DNA of 64,000 nucleotides from Isoetes taiwanensis (Eukaryota > Streptophyta > Lycopodiopsida > Isoetales > Isoetaceae): positions 33,651,166 to 33,715,165 of the forward strand of contig JAJEKV010000003.1 of NCBI GenBank assembly GCA_021234155.1, read 5' to 3'. The first letter of the stretch is position 1, and each line of letters begins with the position of its first letter. Under the pieces are notes generated by a model. That model did not search any database and had not been told where the DNA came from. It was given only the letters and a program-made list of their open reading frames with translations. Shown piece by piece: positions 54,846 through 64,000 of the stretch. A program made the position numbers and the translations under genes.

Positions 54846-54889
54846 TTGTCAATCTAATATCATAGGTTAAATTTAGGTGGAGTGGCCTT

Positions 54890-54920
54890 ACATGCGGATG
54901 CGGAGGGGGGGGGGGGGGGG
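54890..54920 (+). repeat. G-run
   Basis: About eighteen consecutive G after GCGGATGCGGAG, a possible assembly-fragile or G-quadruplex site. Confidence 0.8.
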
Positions 54921-55247
54921 GACTTGGAAGATATTTGTCTTCAATATCCAACTAATATGACCATAACAGATGGCAGTTTCTGACCATAGGTATAACAATA
55001 TGATTGCGACACCATTTATTGCTATCATTAATACACAAGGTTTTTAGATTGTGCATGGATTTCTAATGTTTTTGTGTGTTATGGGAGATGCTTTTTTGGT
55101 TTGAAAAATAAATAAAAATTCAAAATACATTGACAACTTCATAAGTAACACATAAACTATCAAATATAGCACAAATTTCATAACACACCAGATAAAAAGT
55201 TTCAATTTTTTTTTCGATTCAAAATGCGTCCACGATAACATCTTCCC

Positions 55248-55358
55248 TTCAATATCTTCATAAAAGCTCACTTAACATCATCTCTTCAATATCTTCATAA
55301 AAGCTTGCTTAACATCATCTCTTCAATATCTTCATAAAAGCTTACTGCACTAAAATGA
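55248..55358 (+). repeat. 37-bp tandem repeat, three copies
   Basis: TTCAATATCTTCATAAAAGC followed by TYRCTTAACATCATCTC, starting at 55248, 55285 and 55322. Confidence 0.9.
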
Positions 55359-55359
55359 T

Positions 55360-56778
55360 GCAGGACAAAGGACATGATCAACATGATCAAGCTGGGCAGA
55401 GAATCAAGTAGAGTGTAAAACCCTACCAAATCCGCTCGTAAATTTGCTGTTTTCGCCCAGAAAACTTAGCCAAATATGAGCATATTATATAACATCAGAA
55501 AGATCCCGGAGAGAGCTTTCCAATGAAATAAAAAACACTGGAAACGGAATTTGAATTTAAAAGTTTTGATAAAAAACATATTACCATCAAATGCATGGCA
55601 TTTGGATTGAATAAGTACAAAAAGCAGGTACCTACCTTGATAGATCTGGGTCAAATCATATGCCAATGGATTCTAAAGAGCCCAAGATCATCTGAATCTG
55701 ACCTCTATAGCTCAAGTTATGAGCGTAGAAACAATCGACATTCTCTCTCTAGTGCTTCTTTTCTTTTTCTTCGTGACTTAGATATTATATATAATGGTTT
55801 AGTAAAAAAGAAAGTCTCATAAAAAGCTTATTTTTTATTAAAATTTTTTTTTTTTTCCAACCAAAATTTTGTAAAAAGCATTTGCAAATGTAATGGCATG
55901 TGGCTGTGTATACATATCATTAGTTGAGATTAGATTATGAGAGATACGATTTAATTTACAAATCTTTTCCGTCTCAATTGCCATTGCAATTAGACCATTT
56001 TTACTTGTCGAAAGTACAACTTTAAAATAGTGAATATGCTTTCAAGGCATATGCTGATCTTTTCTTATATCCTCATAATGCATGGCCCCTGTAAATTTCT
56101 TCAATAAGGCTTAGGGATGCAATAAAAGTTCCTCCTTTTATGTCATTGGTCTTGCATAGATCAAGGACTATTCTAGATTGATGTTTTAGACACATCATGT
56201 TTTTAATGTGACTTTTCATTATTGCATATATTGTGGTTCTTCAAAAACAATGACTTATCTTGTCCAATCGTTGCACAACCTATTTTTTTTTTTTTATCCC
56301 GATCATTTTCTTCCCATGAAGTCTTACTAAAGACAGTTGTATTTCCATTGTCAATAAGACATCATCACGCTTTGTCTATGGTTACTCCTTTGGCTTGTTT
56401 GAAAATTTTGAAGGCGCTTGTAATGCTTTGTTATTTGCAAAATATGACGTTACAACAATCTCCAGTTTAACAAATCTAAGTATTTCATTTAGGTCATGCT
56501 CTTGAAGATTTGCCTTTTTGAAGATGGACCTTCTATTGGCACTCTATTTTTTTGACTAAAATAAATTCGTCCTTTACTGGTAGCAAAGGATCTCCAGGTT
56601 GAGTCTGAGTGGTTTATTGAAGTTCTGCCATTTTGAAGATGATAACTTCTCTATTAACATTCTAGTTGTTGACTAGTATAAGTCAGTCCTTATTTATTTC
56701 ACTCCCATTATTCTAAGACTAAGTTATTATATCCTTTGGAATTCTATGTCTAGTTTAGAATATATTTTTATAGTTTTT
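55360..56778. other. AT-rich intergenic DNA
   Basis: No recognised gene or repeat beyond homopolymer runs (T-run at 55.84-55.86 kb and 56.28-56.30 kb). Confidence 0.4.
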
Positions 56779-56850
56779 GGGTTGCTCCTAAAGGGCAAAC
56801 GTTTGCTCATGTGCGTAAAGGGCATATTCCGCGCATATGCCAATATATAG
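56770..56850 (-). mobile_element. Possible retroposon 3' end with conserved stem-loop, copy B
   Basis: GGGTTGCTCCTAAAGGGCAA at 56779-56798 and, 42 bases from its start, GGCATATTCCGCGCATATGC, C and CAATATATA. This is the same arrangement as copy A at 45158, with the stem arms GGCATAT and ATATGCC conserved while the loop differs. Confidence 0.4.
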
Positions 56851-56879
56851 CATGTATTCTTTGTGACTGGCCTAAACTT

Positions 56880-57650
56880 GTTGTTGCAGGTAATTTGTTG
56901 GCTAGCTACACTTGGAGGCAGGAAAAAACGTTGGCTTCCATGGTTTTGTGGATGGATAGGATCGAAATCCCAAATGATTGCAACAGCAGCTGCTAATGCA
57001 GTGAGGAAAAAGTTTAATGTGCATGAGAACAAGGTCTTTTATATAGTTCCATATTTTTGCTCTAGACAAAGAGATCAGATAACCTTTTGCCTTTTGCCGT
57101 TCCATTTTTCTATCCTATTAAACTAGAGACATCAGATCACATATACATAGCATTTATAGCAATTCTGTTAATGCAAAATGTTAAACTTAGAAAATAGGTA
57201 TCGAGAAATCATTTTTGTTGCATATAAAATATGATGGCTTTCGATATTTGGTAGCTTTGGTCTTGAAGTGAAATAACCACCACAAAAGGTCAAATGCAAC
57301 AACAACATCTTCAAGCCTTACAGAACAGTATCACCACTTTGAAAATGGCAAAATCTGCCAAGAATACAGGGGCGACCTCCAAACTTTAGATGTTGGAAGA
57401 AAGCTCCTCCAATCAAGACTGTGATATGTGAGAGCTGTGCACGACAATTGCTTTGCAAGGTAAAGGGGGATTCATGCTGACGCTCATGAACATATATGCC
57501 ATTGCAGGAGGCAATTGGAGAAGCAGAGGGTGAAGCAACAAGAGCTATATTCTCAGCTCCAGGCATTGAAGGCTAATGTGAAGGCTAGTGCAATCCCTCA
57601 GGATGCCACTATTGCAATTGCAACTACACATGCCACCAGTTCCAAATAAG
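56880..57650 (+). pseudogene. Candidate coding pieces upstream of a LINE endonuclease
   Basis: The frame at 56.89-57.03 kb reads GSKSQMIATAAANAVRKKFN, and the one at 57505-57648 reads RQLEKQRVKQQELYSQLQAL followed by KANVKASAIPQDATIAIATT, ending TAA 57648. The second is a short coiled coil that ends just before the endonuclease remnant and could be the end of an ORF1. Not recognised otherwise. Confidence 0.3.
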
Positions 57651-57654
57651 GAAT

Positions 57655-57990
57655 GTGCCCGTGGATGGTCTCTGGAATTGTAGGGGCCTTTCATGGAAAA
57701 AAGGGGATAGCTTGAACTACAGAGCCAGGGATATGGATTACATTTCCCTTATGGAAACATGGAAACATATTGGTCGAAGGACAGTACATCTGCAAGGCTA
57801 TGCACTATTCGATGAATACACGGGCAAATGGGGACATGGCAGAATTGCCTGCTAGTATAGGACTGCATTGACACCTTTAATTTCTTTGCACAAGATGGAC
57901 AACCCCAATCATTACATGTGGATACGAGTGCAAAATCAATATGGACAGGTGATGCTAGTTGAGGACTTCATGCACGCACACGAACAGAGC
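57655..57990 (+). pseudogene. LINE endonuclease fragment
   Basis: The frame reads GLWNCRGLSWKKGDSLNYRA and RDMDYISLMETWKHIGRRTV and HLQGYALFDEYTGKWGHGRI, then a TAG at 57855, and continues in frame with YRTALTPLISLHKMDNPNHY and MWIRVQNQYGQVMLVEDF. WNCRGLS, the D-Y-I-x-L-M-E-T-W block and the R-T-A/V-R-V-Q strand are typical of the apurinic-endonuclease domain of non-LTR elements. Only the N-terminal third remains. Confidence 0.65.
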
Positions 57991-58820
57991 AGTTAACAAA
58001 GTTCGACCCTCTGGTTGAGAGACATATTGTAGCTTCATACGCCAGAGGATTTTTAGCTACACATGTCGAAAGACAAGCCATCTTGTCACACATATGCATC
58101 TGATGTCCTACAAAGCTGGATCCTAATTATTAGAACTTAAGTAAGAAGCAACTAATCAAGTTCTTTATGATAGACAGAGAAAATAAAAAAAAAAAAAAAA
58201 AACAACATTTCAACGTTTCACTTTTATATTATCAATGAACCATGGTGAGTAAGCATGCATAATTTTGGCTTAAAAAGGAACTTAATAGCATGATGCTTTG
58301 TAACTACGATCTAACTTCTATCATGAAGCTTGGGTGGATGATAGGCTCTGAGAATACTATGTATATCTTTCCTTTTGGTAAAGTAGCGGGTTAGTAATCC
58401 ACCTTACTATGTTTGACATACATCGTTCCTTCTGGTAAAATATTGGATATTGTTAATTCACCTTACCATGTTAGCATAGATCATGAAATTTCCAAATTGT
58501 GGATTCTTCTTCTTTGTATGAGGCCCAGCCTTGACTAGCTTTGTTTACATTATTAGTATCTAGCTAACATTGAGAAATAGTTGGAGCACTTTTTGCATTG
58601 TATGGGCTTAGTCTAATCAGTATGAAGTTATCAGTACTTTCTCTTTTCTTTCTCAATTGTATGAATCAATTTGTACAGTTTCATATATTAAATTTAGGGT
58701 AAATACTATACTCTTGCATAACGGCATCTCATACACCACAATACTACATTCAAAAAGGGGTAGGCAAAAGTGTCATTCTTTTGAAACAAATCTTCTTTAT
58801 TAAAAAAGGGAAGGCCTTGA
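57991..58820. other. Intergenic DNA with a short tandem repeat
   Basis: An A-run at 58185-58202 and two related units of about 75 bases at 58.36-58.47 kb (TTCCTTYTGGTAAARTA and CACCTTAC.ATGTT). No gene. Confidence 0.45.
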
Positions 58821-58829
58821 TTTTTGTGC

Positions 58830-58859
58830 GGGAACGCTGCATGTGCATGCGGCGTTCCC
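58830..58859. repeat. 30-bp near-perfect palindrome
   Basis: GGGAACGCTGCATG pairs with CATGCGGCGTTCCC across a 2-base centre, with a single T-G pair in the 14-bp arms. It is followed by a C-rich run. Confidence 0.85.
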
Positions 58860-59192
58860 TCTCCCCCCTTGCGGGATGCCGTAGTACGAATTTTGAATTT
58901 TCGATTTTCTCATACAGCCTCCAGTTGCTCATCTACGTTTTGGCATTGTGCTTCAGAGGGGTGCCTGCAAGATCTGTAACAGATACCGAATACTTTCATA
59001 TCCATATCCACTTCCCGCTGGAAGGGATTAGTCATGAAAGGGTTGTGTGCATGAAGGAAAAAATGCAAAATGACAGGGTTTTGAGACCAGGCAACCGTAA
59101 GCTATGTAGTCAAAAGCATGGATTCCATTTGTTGTTTCGGTTGTAACTTGATTGGTTTTCTAATGCTTTTCTTCTTTCTTTTTTGGGTTAGC

Positions 59193-59871
59193 AGATCGAG
59201 ATGAAAGGGAAAAAAAGCAGAACCATGAATCCAGATATGCTATTCAAAATAGGAGTGAAAAGGAAAGGCCTGACCCTTCATTTTTTCCTTCACTTTTAAA
59301 CGGGTTAGATTCGACCTTTTGTTTTCACATTCCAAAGCTTCTTGCTGACTCCGTCGGGGCTAGAAGAAGAGAGGTAAACTAGCAAATTTACTTTTTTGTT
59401 AAATGTTGCTCTTGGCTGTAGCCAGACACAAGTTTTGGACTTTAACGTTGGGTTTAGAGCAAAAGAACAAGCAAAAGAAAGGGCAGACAATAGAGAAAAA
59501 TGCAGCCTGCGGCACAAACGGCAGATACAAGGCAACAATCTGGATCAAGAATGCCTCCTAATGGTGCCCACAAGTTGTCTCTTCTCTGCCAACAGCTTAC
59601 TCATTTTCCACGTTCGTCTCAACAGTCTCAAGCTGTAGCTGGAGATTCATCTACTCCTCCTGCATCCAACACTGTATCTTTGCATGGTTTTCCGTCAAAT
59701 GGACATATTGATCCCCTTTCCTTGCCTCCTGCTGTTCAAGCCCATTACCAGACCCATTTAGCAGGTGCCAATGGGTTTCAAACTCCGCTACATCCATGGC
59801 AAGCTTATAACCTTCAAATAAGCTCCCAGATGGCCCACACACAAAATAAAAAAGACCCCAACACTAAATAA
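59193..59871 (+). CDS. Two candidate exons of an unknown gene, Gln/Pro/Ser-rich
   Basis: Exon 1, about 59193-59373, follows a TTAGCAG acceptor, reads DRDEREKKQNHESRYAIQNR and PSFFPSLLNGLDSTFCFHIP, and ends at GAG|GTAAAC. The second segment opens at ATG 59500 and reads MQPAAQTADTRQQSGSRMPP, KLSLLCQQLTHFPRSSQQSQ, LPPAVQAHYQTHLAGANGFQ and PLHPWQAYNLQISSQM, with a stop at 59869-59871. The composition resembles a disordered, regulatory region (transcription-factor or chromatin type), but no domain is recognised. The two pieces may belong to one gene or be a decayed copy. Confidence 0.35.
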
Positions 59872-60066
59872 TGAAATAGAAATCAGGAAAACACATTCTG
59901 GGGCTAGTGCAGGGACAACACTTCGTAAGCAAACACCTTTTATTTTACGAAGGAAATATTGGCACCACATTTCGGCCTCGATTCCAGTAAACTTTGAGCC
60001 GAATACCCTAGCGTGGTATTCGGCCTGCATCTTCTGTTTTGTTTGCCGGCAGAAAAAACCGGCATA

Positions 60067-60300
60067 AGGGGTATTCGACCTGCCTATTCAACCTATTCTA
60101 AGGGGTATTCCACAAGTCTAATACCCCCTTTTTTGGGACTTTTTCGGATAGGGGTTCCGGCCAAGGAGGAAATGGGAGGTATTTGACCTGCCTAATATCA
60201 ACCCAAAATTGGGGGTATTCGACTTGTGGAATAAGTGTGCATGTTGAAACCACGAGTCTAATACCCCCTATTGCACGAGTCAAATACCCCCGTGGAATCC
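60067..60300. repeat. GGGGTATTC repeats with an inverted repeat
   Basis: GGGGTATTC-RAC-or-CAC units recur at about 60068, 60102 and 60212, and their complements (AATACCCCC) at about 60121, 60260 and 60285. The segments 60101-60138 and 60201-60235 are inverted copies (TATTCCACAAGTCTAATACC against GGTATTCGACTTGTGGAATA). Non-coding. Confidence 0.7.
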
Positions 60301-60331
60301 AAGTCCAAATGGGGTGCCAATAAATGCACCG

Positions 60332-60630
60332 TTTATTTTATGAACAGTCATACACCATAGATCCATAGATGTGCTAGAGTGTCTAATCCTTAATCGACCC
60401 TTTTTTCTGATATTTCCCAAAATACCCTTGATTGGGGATCCCGGAGGTTATATTTTCAAAATTCCGGAAAATGCCCTAGAAAAAAAAAAAAAAAAGCCCC
60501 TTGTAGTTTTTCATATGCATTTTTGGGATCCTCCCCAACTGGGGGGCAGGTTTCGGAATGGGCTTAAATTTCCCTTTATTTTATGAACAGTCATACACAA
60601 TAGATCCATAGATGTGCTAGAGTGTCTAAA
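60332..60630 (+). repeat. 55-bp direct repeats
   Basis: TTTATTTTATGAACAGTCAT and ATAGATCCATAGATGTGCTA occur at 60332-60386 and 60575-60630, 243 bases apart, flanking an A-run (60480-60495). Spacing and identity suggest a duplication upstream of the ARM-repeat gene. Confidence 0.8.
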
Positions 60631-60962
60631 CACGACATCGACCCTTCTATTTCGTGTTAGGGTTTGTAAGTTTGTGTAGTTGATGGCACGAAGCTCCGAT
60701 CCGGCTGGGTGGTGGCCACACACATTTCCAGTATCCAGTTGACTTCCACTAATATGTTAGTGACGTATCTCAGTGGCAGAAATCAGAATAGGCGGCGGCA
60801 GTACTATATTTTTTTATATCCAGGGGTCCCGCTTATGATCCACTCACATTCTTTTGATAAGAATCACTCATTCCAGGATGCTGCCTTTGAGGTCGACGCA
60901 ATCTCATCTAGCCAATACCATGGACAGTTTTTTCATTTCTCATGCTCACCAAGCCTCTATAG
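60631..60962 (+). promoter_or_regulatory. Likely 5' untranslated region and proximal promoter of the ARM-repeat gene
   Basis: Contains TTAGGGTTTG (60657), common near plant transcription starts, and several upstream ATGs. The most notable is 60920. Confidence 0.4.
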
Positions 60963-61084
60963 ATGGGCTCGAACGATATGGAAAAACTGGTAAATATTCA
61001 CATTCCTACCTATCCAAGTTCTGTGTTTGGCTCTTTCCAAACTGCGAATTCAAACGTAGCGGAGATAATTCAGGAGGAGAGTAG
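60920..61084 (+). CDS. Upstream ORF overlapping the ARM-repeat gene start
   Basis: ATG 60920 sits in a strong context (A at -3, G at +4: ACCATGG), encodes 54 residues in another frame and ends at TAG 61084, 122 bases past the main start at 60963. The main ATG has T at -3. If transcription starts upstream of 60920, this ORF should reduce translation of the main frame. Confidence 0.4.
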   Translation: MDSFFISHAHQASIDGLERYGKTGKYSHSYLSKFCVWLFPNCEFKRSGDNSGGE

Positions 61085-63395
61085 CAGCGTCAAACTGGAA
61101 GCTCCTGAGCAGAAGTTAACGCTTACTGCTTTCAGATTAGCCCTCTTGGAAAAGATCTCTTGTACGATAGGTAAACTTGCATTTATATGGGCAACTGTGG
61201 TCCTGTTAGGGGGCTTTGTGAGCAGTCTAAAATCTGTTGATTTTTGGGGTGTTTCTGTTCTTCTTATAACTGGAGGAGTCAGAGTATTTTGCAGGAGTGT
61301 AGAAGTGCAATGGCAGAATATTTCCTCTTCTATTTTCTCTACAGATGATTTGATACGAGCTAGCTCAGATGCCCTCCACAAAGGCAAGGAGAGGATTCAA
61401 AGCATGATGAATGGTCTCAGTCCTAAGCCCAACACAAGTCCGGGCCCAAGTCCAGGACCAGAATTATCTCATGAAGAAGGATCTGTAAAACAGAATAAGA
61501 AAAAACCTAAGATCTTTCGTTTCAGCATCAAAAGGACATGGTCAAAGGACAAACTTCCTTTTCTTCCATATGCCAGCAATTTCTTTGCAAGTAGGGTAAG
61601 TAATTTCTTTTACTTACTTCAAGTTGCCTCCGCTATGGTCGCTGTAGGATTTTCGGTGTACCGCCTTGTTAAACAAGACTATTATCAACCTCAGGATCAA
61701 TCCCAAGACAACCTTGGTAATGCATTAAATGCTTATTATGTGCTGATGATTGCAGAGGCATCAATTTTTCTCCTTGAAAAGGCTTATTTTGAAATTAAAA
61801 TCAATTACAAGAAGCTTTTGCTGCGGGTAAATACTCACTTGGGTTTGAGTGAAGACCGTGAGATGGTGAAATCTTTCTTTTATGATGTTTATTCTGCTTG
61901 CTTAAAAGGGAGTATCTTTGATGGTATAGAAGAAGATCTGGTGCACTTTTCGATTCGTAAAATTAATTCAGCCAATGGGAAAGAACAGTGTGGAGGTGTA
62001 AAGATGTTATCAGCGTTTGTGAATCATGATGAATTTGGAGGAGATGCATTGAGAAGAATTGGCACATCACCTGGTGTGATTGAGAGACTTCTTGACATGT
62101 TAACTTGGAAAAATGATCCAGAGATAGAGATTAGAAAAGCAACCGCCAAAATTCTTTGTGAATTGGTATATCATAATAGTAATTGCTTCAGAATTGTAGC
62201 TGCAGCTGGAGGTTTGGAAGCTATTGTTTCACTTCTTTTAGACGATGGTGGAGAACATAGTGACGAGCTGAAGGTTTTAGGTCTAAACATTTTGAAAAGA
62301 CTAGCAAAAGATCACAGGCATTGTGTCAAAATTGGACAGTCGAGAGGACTAATTGCTGTCTTGGTTGAATCAATTAAAGTAAAGGACAATATTATAGAAG
62401 CAAGAGTTCCTATTCATCCTATTCAAGGTAAAATTTTTAAGAAATCTTTGCAGCTTCTTAGCATGTTTGCTGCAGTAACAGGAATGTCTGGGCCACCAAT
62501 TAGGGATGACATTGCCAAAGCAGTTTTTGGACTGGCCAATTTACGTGATATTCTTTTGCACGTCAAATCCAAACCTAAATTTCAAGAGCTAGCAGTGGAT
62601 ATTCTGATGAGTTTGGGACTAGAAGAAAATATCAGGAAGACAATTGGAAGCACAGGTGGTGTAATTCAGGTTTTGGTATCACTATTTTTAAGAAAACACC
62701 CCAGTGACAGAGTAGAATATGTTGTAAGTCTGAAGGCAGGAGAGGCCTTGATTATCTTGACATGGCAGAGCCCAAGAAATTGCTTTCTCATTGTGGGTAG
62801 GAAAGAGAATGATAAAGAGGGTGGAACCTTGAAAAAAATAATTGAGCGCTTGGGGGAAGATACAAAAGTGTCAACATGTGCTGCTAAAATTCTGAGAAAT
62901 CTTTGCACATACCTGGATGACGAACAACGTCATGACATAATTTTGAGCAGTCAGACTGTGATGAAAAGAATCATCAGAGGAAGGGATAAACAATTGGAAG
63001 CTTATATTGGCCTTGCTGTGAGAACCATCCCCCTTCTACCAGAACCATTGTACATATCCATGTTTCAGGAGATTAACAAAAGCGTAATCACAAAAGTTAT
63101 TGCACGAATTGTTTCGGAGATACCTCCACCTTCTACTCATGTGCCTAGCCTGAGGCGTCACACTGTGGAGCTTCTAACGTTGCTAATGAAGAGGGATGTG
63201 TCTTTTCTAGAGGAATTTAGAAAGGAGAAATCTGGAATGAAGCTAGAAAACATGCTTGAAAATATCACTGAGGTGGAGAATTTTTATACAATTAGTGGTG
63301 CAATGGGAGTGGTGAGACATAAAGAAAGCTTGGAGGACATTATTGAAGGATCCCTTGCTTATCTGCAAATGCCAAAGGAAGAACTCGCAACATAA
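60963..63395 (+). CDS. Plant membrane protein with C-terminal ARM-type repeats, 810 residues, single exon
   Basis: ATG 60963 to TAA 63395 without introns. Residues about 50-120 (KLTLTAFRLALLEKISCTIG, KLAFIWATVVLLGGF, VDFWGVSVLLITGGVRVFCR) form a two-helix membrane hairpin typical of a plant family of uncharacterised ARM-superfamily proteins; I recall the pattern, not a specific accession. A Ser/Pro linker (about 150-185) is followed by a basic stretch and a second hydrophobic pair (FFYLLQVASAMVAVGFSVYR at about 215-234 and NAYYVLMIAEASIFLLEKAY at about 256-275). From about 345 to 780 there are alpha-solenoid repeats: IEIRKATAKILCELVYHNSN, AAGGLEAIVSLLLDDGG, LKVLGLNILKRLAKDH and VSTCAAKILRNLCTYLDDEQ. 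Likely a membrane-anchored scaffold; partner and process unknown. The next upstream in-frame ATG is absent, which supports this start. Confidence 0.85.
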   Translation: MGSNDMEKLVNIHIPTYPSSVFGSFQTANSNVAEIIQEESSSVKLEAPEQKLTLTAFRLALLEKISCTIGKLAFIWATVVLLGGFVSSLKSVDFWGVSVLLITGGVRVFCRSVEVQWQNISSSIFSTDDLIRASSDALHKGKERIQSMMNGLSPKPNTSPGPSPGPELSHEEGSVKQNKKKPKIFRFSIKRTWSKDKLPFLPYASNFFASRVSNFFYLLQVASAMVAVGFSVYRLVKQDYYQPQDQSQDNLGNALNAYYVLMIAEASIFLLEKAYFEIKINYKKLLLRVNTHLGLSEDREMVKSFFYDVYSACLKGSIFDGIEEDLVHFSIRKINSANGKEQCGGVKMLSAFVNHDEFGGDALRRIGTSPGVIERLLDMLTWKNDPEIEIRKATAKILCELVYHNSNCFRIVAAAGGLEAIVSLLLDDGGEHSDELKVLGLNILKRLAKDHRHCVKIGQSRGLIAVLVESIKVKDNIIEARVPIHPIQGKIFKKSLQLLSMFAAVTGMSGPPIRDDIAKAVFGLANLRDILLHVKSKPKFQELAVDILMSLGLEENIRKTIGSTGGVIQVLVSLFLRKHPSDRVEYVVSLKAGEALIILTWQSPRNCFLIVGRKENDKEGGTLKKIIERLGEDTKVSTCAAKILRNLCTYLDDEQRHDIILSSQTVMKRIIRGRDKQLEAYIGLAVRTIPLLPEPLYISMFQEINKSVITKVIARIVSEIPPPSTHVPSLRRHTVELLTLLMKRDVSFLEEFRKEKSGMKLENMLENITEVENFYTISGAMGVVRHKESLEDIIEGSLAYLQMPKEELAT

Positions 63396-64000
63396 AATAA
63401 TTTATTCAAAACCAGAAAAGCGGCCGTGCGGCCTCTTTTCTATCTGTGACATGTTTTAACGAATACTACTCTATTTATATAAGTGCTGCTCTATATACGA
63501 CATTCGATGGTCTTTGATGGTCTTTTCGTAATGCACCTTGAAGTGATGTTTCCGTAATAGCAATTTTGATTCCTGCTAGCAATTTTGATTCTTGCATGAG
63601 AAGTGCACCTTGAGAGAGCAACATAAAGTTGACCGTGCAAAAACAGGGGCTGGCAAGTAAAGCCCAACAGTCTCTAAAGATTGGCCTTGTCATCAATTGA
63701 AAGCTAAACGGATTGGGTATTGTCGCCTGGTGAATGGTATATGCGAATCAAACAGCGTCAGGTTGATCTTTGGGAGCAGGATTGGGGGTGCCTCTGAATT
63801 GTCCTGTAATTATTTCCGCTCGTAGGATTTTTTGTGTTGCATGGGTGATGCGCAGGCGTGTCCCGTTGCACACCACCTTCCACCTTGAGGATATATGTTC
63901 CTTAGCAACATCACTATTGCTCCTACCTTGATGTTGAGCTTGTAAGGCAACATTCCGGAGGGTGTGAGATGGTTAATAAATTCAATCGAAATTTTTTTGA
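63396..64000. other. 3' flank of the ARM-repeat gene
   Basis: TAAAATAATTTATTC right after the stop could act in polyadenylation. A small GC hairpin (GCGGCCGTGCGGCC) lies at about 63420-63433, and AGCAATTTTGATTC is repeated at 63.56 and 63.58 kb. No gene seen. Confidence 0.45.

Noticed and set aside
63420-63433. A bacterial-type terminator hairpin after the ARM-repeat gene
   Set aside because: The stem is short, and the gene is eukaryotic, where such hairpins do not end transcription.

Overview
The window looks like nuclear DNA of a land plant with a repeat-rich, AT-rich genome. The evidence is an intron-rich retromer gene (VPS26) with plant-like exons, a single-exon member of a plant-type membrane/ARM-repeat family, a LINE whose ORF1 resembles the plant DUF4283 type, a Ty1/copia gag of the UBN2 type, and a very high load of transposon remnants, tandem repeats and microsatellites. 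Some coding remnants (a basic protein with a TRVSPNFKDV motif, a protein with a DLPYGF motif, LINEs with a C-x2-C...VEDE-x-H tail) remind me more of seed-free plants than of flowering plants. That lineage guess is inference. No genus can be named from the sequence alone.

Layout. 1-0.6 kb holds the last exons of an unrecognised minus-strand gene. 2.4-3.6 kb is a decayed LINE. 6.5-7.0 kb is a long inverted repeat (foldback/MITE-like). 7.2-15.9 kb is the most structured part. A minus-strand multi-exon gene (exons at about 15.9-15.1 kb and 7.5-7.2 kb) is split by a 7.58 kb insertion bounded by terminal inverted repeats and a 6-bp duplicated CTCGAG, and the two exon halves are in the same reading frame at the break. 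The insertion carries a GC-rich LINE remnant, a broken basic-protein gene (plus), a GGCACAAGGC repeat array, an unrecognised multi-exon gene (minus) and subterminal tandem repeats. 16-19 kb has a tRNA-like SINE, tandem arrays and a mosaic Ty3/gypsy remnant. 19.4-21 kb has weak unrecognised minus-strand coding. 21.4-26 kb has a long GAAA microsatellite and two clusters of a 20-bp GGGTTCGCC/GCGAACCC palindrome.

26.65-35.09 kb is one nearly complete LINE with a 15-bp target duplication and poly(A). It has two small, mutually similar ORFs ahead of ORF1, then ORF1 and a decayed ORF2. A 322-bp MITE with a 4-bp duplication sits inside ORF2. 35-49 kb holds tandem duplications, a copia gag remnant (36.1 kb) and a 5'-truncated LINE with a 17-bp duplication (38.8-40.1 kb). 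50.1-52.8 kb is a VPS26 gene of ten exons, with a GC-AG first intron and no canonical start methionine. 53.8-58 kb has more LINE fragments, 59.2-59.9 kb two candidate exons of an unknown gene, and 61.0-63.4 kb an 810-residue membrane/ARM-repeat protein gene preceded by an overlapping upstream ORF.

Only VPS26 and the ARM-repeat gene look like ordinary, intact host genes. VPS26 would act in endosomal retromer sorting. The role of the ARM protein is unknown. Most of the rest is mobile DNA at different stages of decay, including clear nesting: LINE inside DNA transposon inside gene, and MITE inside LINE.
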